This document shows positions 63,656 to 64,000 of a DNA stretch of 64,000 nt, piece by piece. The notes beneath the pieces were generated by a model, which ran no database searches, was not told where the DNA came from, and saw nothing but the letters and a program-made list of their open reading frames with translations. This DNA comes from Acidipropionibacterium jensenii DSM 20535 (GTDB lineage Bacteria; Actinomycetota; Actinomycetes; Propionibacteriales; Propionibacteriaceae), in the NCBI RefSeq assembly GCF_000425285.1, contig NZ_AUDD01000010.1, positions 50,439 to 114,438 on the forward strand, in the 5' to 3' direction. The translations under genes and the position numbers were made by a program. Position 1 is the first letter of the stretch. Every line of letters begins with the position of its first letter.

Positions 63656-64000
63656 CTAGCTGTACTTCCCCGTGACGTTGTGAACGCGGGCTGAGGGAGT
63701 CTGGCCGCCGATCCCGGTGTGGGGTCTGTGGTGATTGTAGTGATGGAGCCAGGTCTCGTAGGCTGCGGCGCGCTCGGCTTCGCTGGCGTAGGGCTTCGCG
63801 TAGGCCCACTCGACGGCGAGGGTCCGGTTGAACCGCTCGACCTTGCCGTTGGTCTGCGGCCGGTATGGCCGGGTCCACTTGTGCTTCACCTCGTCGCCGA
63901 GCGCGTCAGCGAAGGCGCCTGACCGGTAGCAGGAACCGTTGTCGGTCATCACCGCGGTGACTGTGACGCCCAGGCCTGCGAAGAACGCGTTCGCGCGGGT
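63656..64000 (-). CDS. IS481-family transposase, C-terminal fragment (runs off the window)
   Basis: The frame is open to the window edge; 114 codons are visible. It holds the second and third acidic residues of the DDE integrase core (VMTDNGSCYRS and the KVERFNRTL Glu) and the typical KHKWTRPYRPQTNG and YNHHRPHTGIGG blocks of IS481/IS3-type transposases. The gene's 5' part and the far terminal repeat lie outside the window, so activity cannot be judged. I did not identify its inverted-repeat end in 63426-63655. Confidence 0.88.
   Translation of the reverse strand, partial: TRANAFFAGLGVTVTAVMTDNGSCYRSGAFADALGDEVKHKWTRPYRPQTNGKVERFNRTLAVEWAYAKPYASEAERAAAYETWLHHYNHHRPHTGIGGQTPSARVHNVTGKYS

Overview
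The window is 64 kb of very G+C-rich chromosomal DNA from an actinobacterium, most likely a member of the Propionibacteriaceae (Propionibacterium/Acidipropionibacterium type). The strongest evidence is a complete methylmalonyl-CoA carboxytransferase (transcarboxylase) operon, the hallmark of Wood-Werkman propionic fermentation, whose 5S, 12S and 1.3S proteins are close to the Propionibacterium freudenreichii subunits as I remember them. An HspR/HAIR heat-shock regulon and many GTG/TTG starts also fit. No rRNA, tRNA or CRISPR array was recognised.

Layout. 1-9.4 kb: the 3' end of ptsI, a short-chain dehydrogenase, then a minus-strand run holding class II aldolase, a DUF817 membrane protein, transcarboxylase 5S, 12S, a small unnamed protein and the biotinyl 1.3S subunit, plus a TrmH-type RNA methylase. 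9.4-17 kb: DedA, LemA, a sortase-like protein without its catalytic residues coupled to a membrane protein, a spermidine-synthase-like protein and a glycine betaine (OpuA-type) ABC operon. 17-31 kb, accessory: two UPF0225 paralogues, a four-gene type I restriction-modification operon whose first gene is an HTH/degenerate methylase/TRD-like protein, a divergent AlbA_2/RecG-like gene with a phased operator array, and glutamate decarboxylase. 31-41 kb: a VIT-family transporter, clpB with two HAIR sites, a glycerol-3-phosphate/sugar-type ABC operon without an ATPase, a HAD phosphatase, class I aldolase and a flavin reductase-like protein. 41-51 kb: a coupled kinase/regulator/VanZ set with a MacB-type ABC exporter, then an amino-acid permease next to an AspT-type exchanger. 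51-57 kb: acetolactate decarboxylase, a secreted SGNH hydrolase and dnaK-grpE-dnaJ-hspR. 57-64 kb: a DUF559/AbiEi-like gene flanked by long palindromes, a PiT phosphate transporter with a coupled small membrane protein, a PhoP/PhoR-like two-component pair next to a PHO-box-like direct repeat, and the end of an IS481-family transposase at the right edge.

How the genes work together. Central carbon flow is well represented: PTS enzyme I, two unrelated fructose-bisphosphate aldolases, transcarboxylase and acetolactate decarboxylase. Stress functions cluster as HspR-controlled chaperones, osmoprotectant uptake and acid resistance by glutamate decarboxylation. The 19-29 kb segment is a small defence-type island. 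Two sequence-unrelated families of 70-72 bp intergenic palindromes share one architecture, and family A shows compensatory changes between its arms. Those palindromes, the pseudo-sortase pair and the pseudo-methylase type I operon are the most unusual items here.
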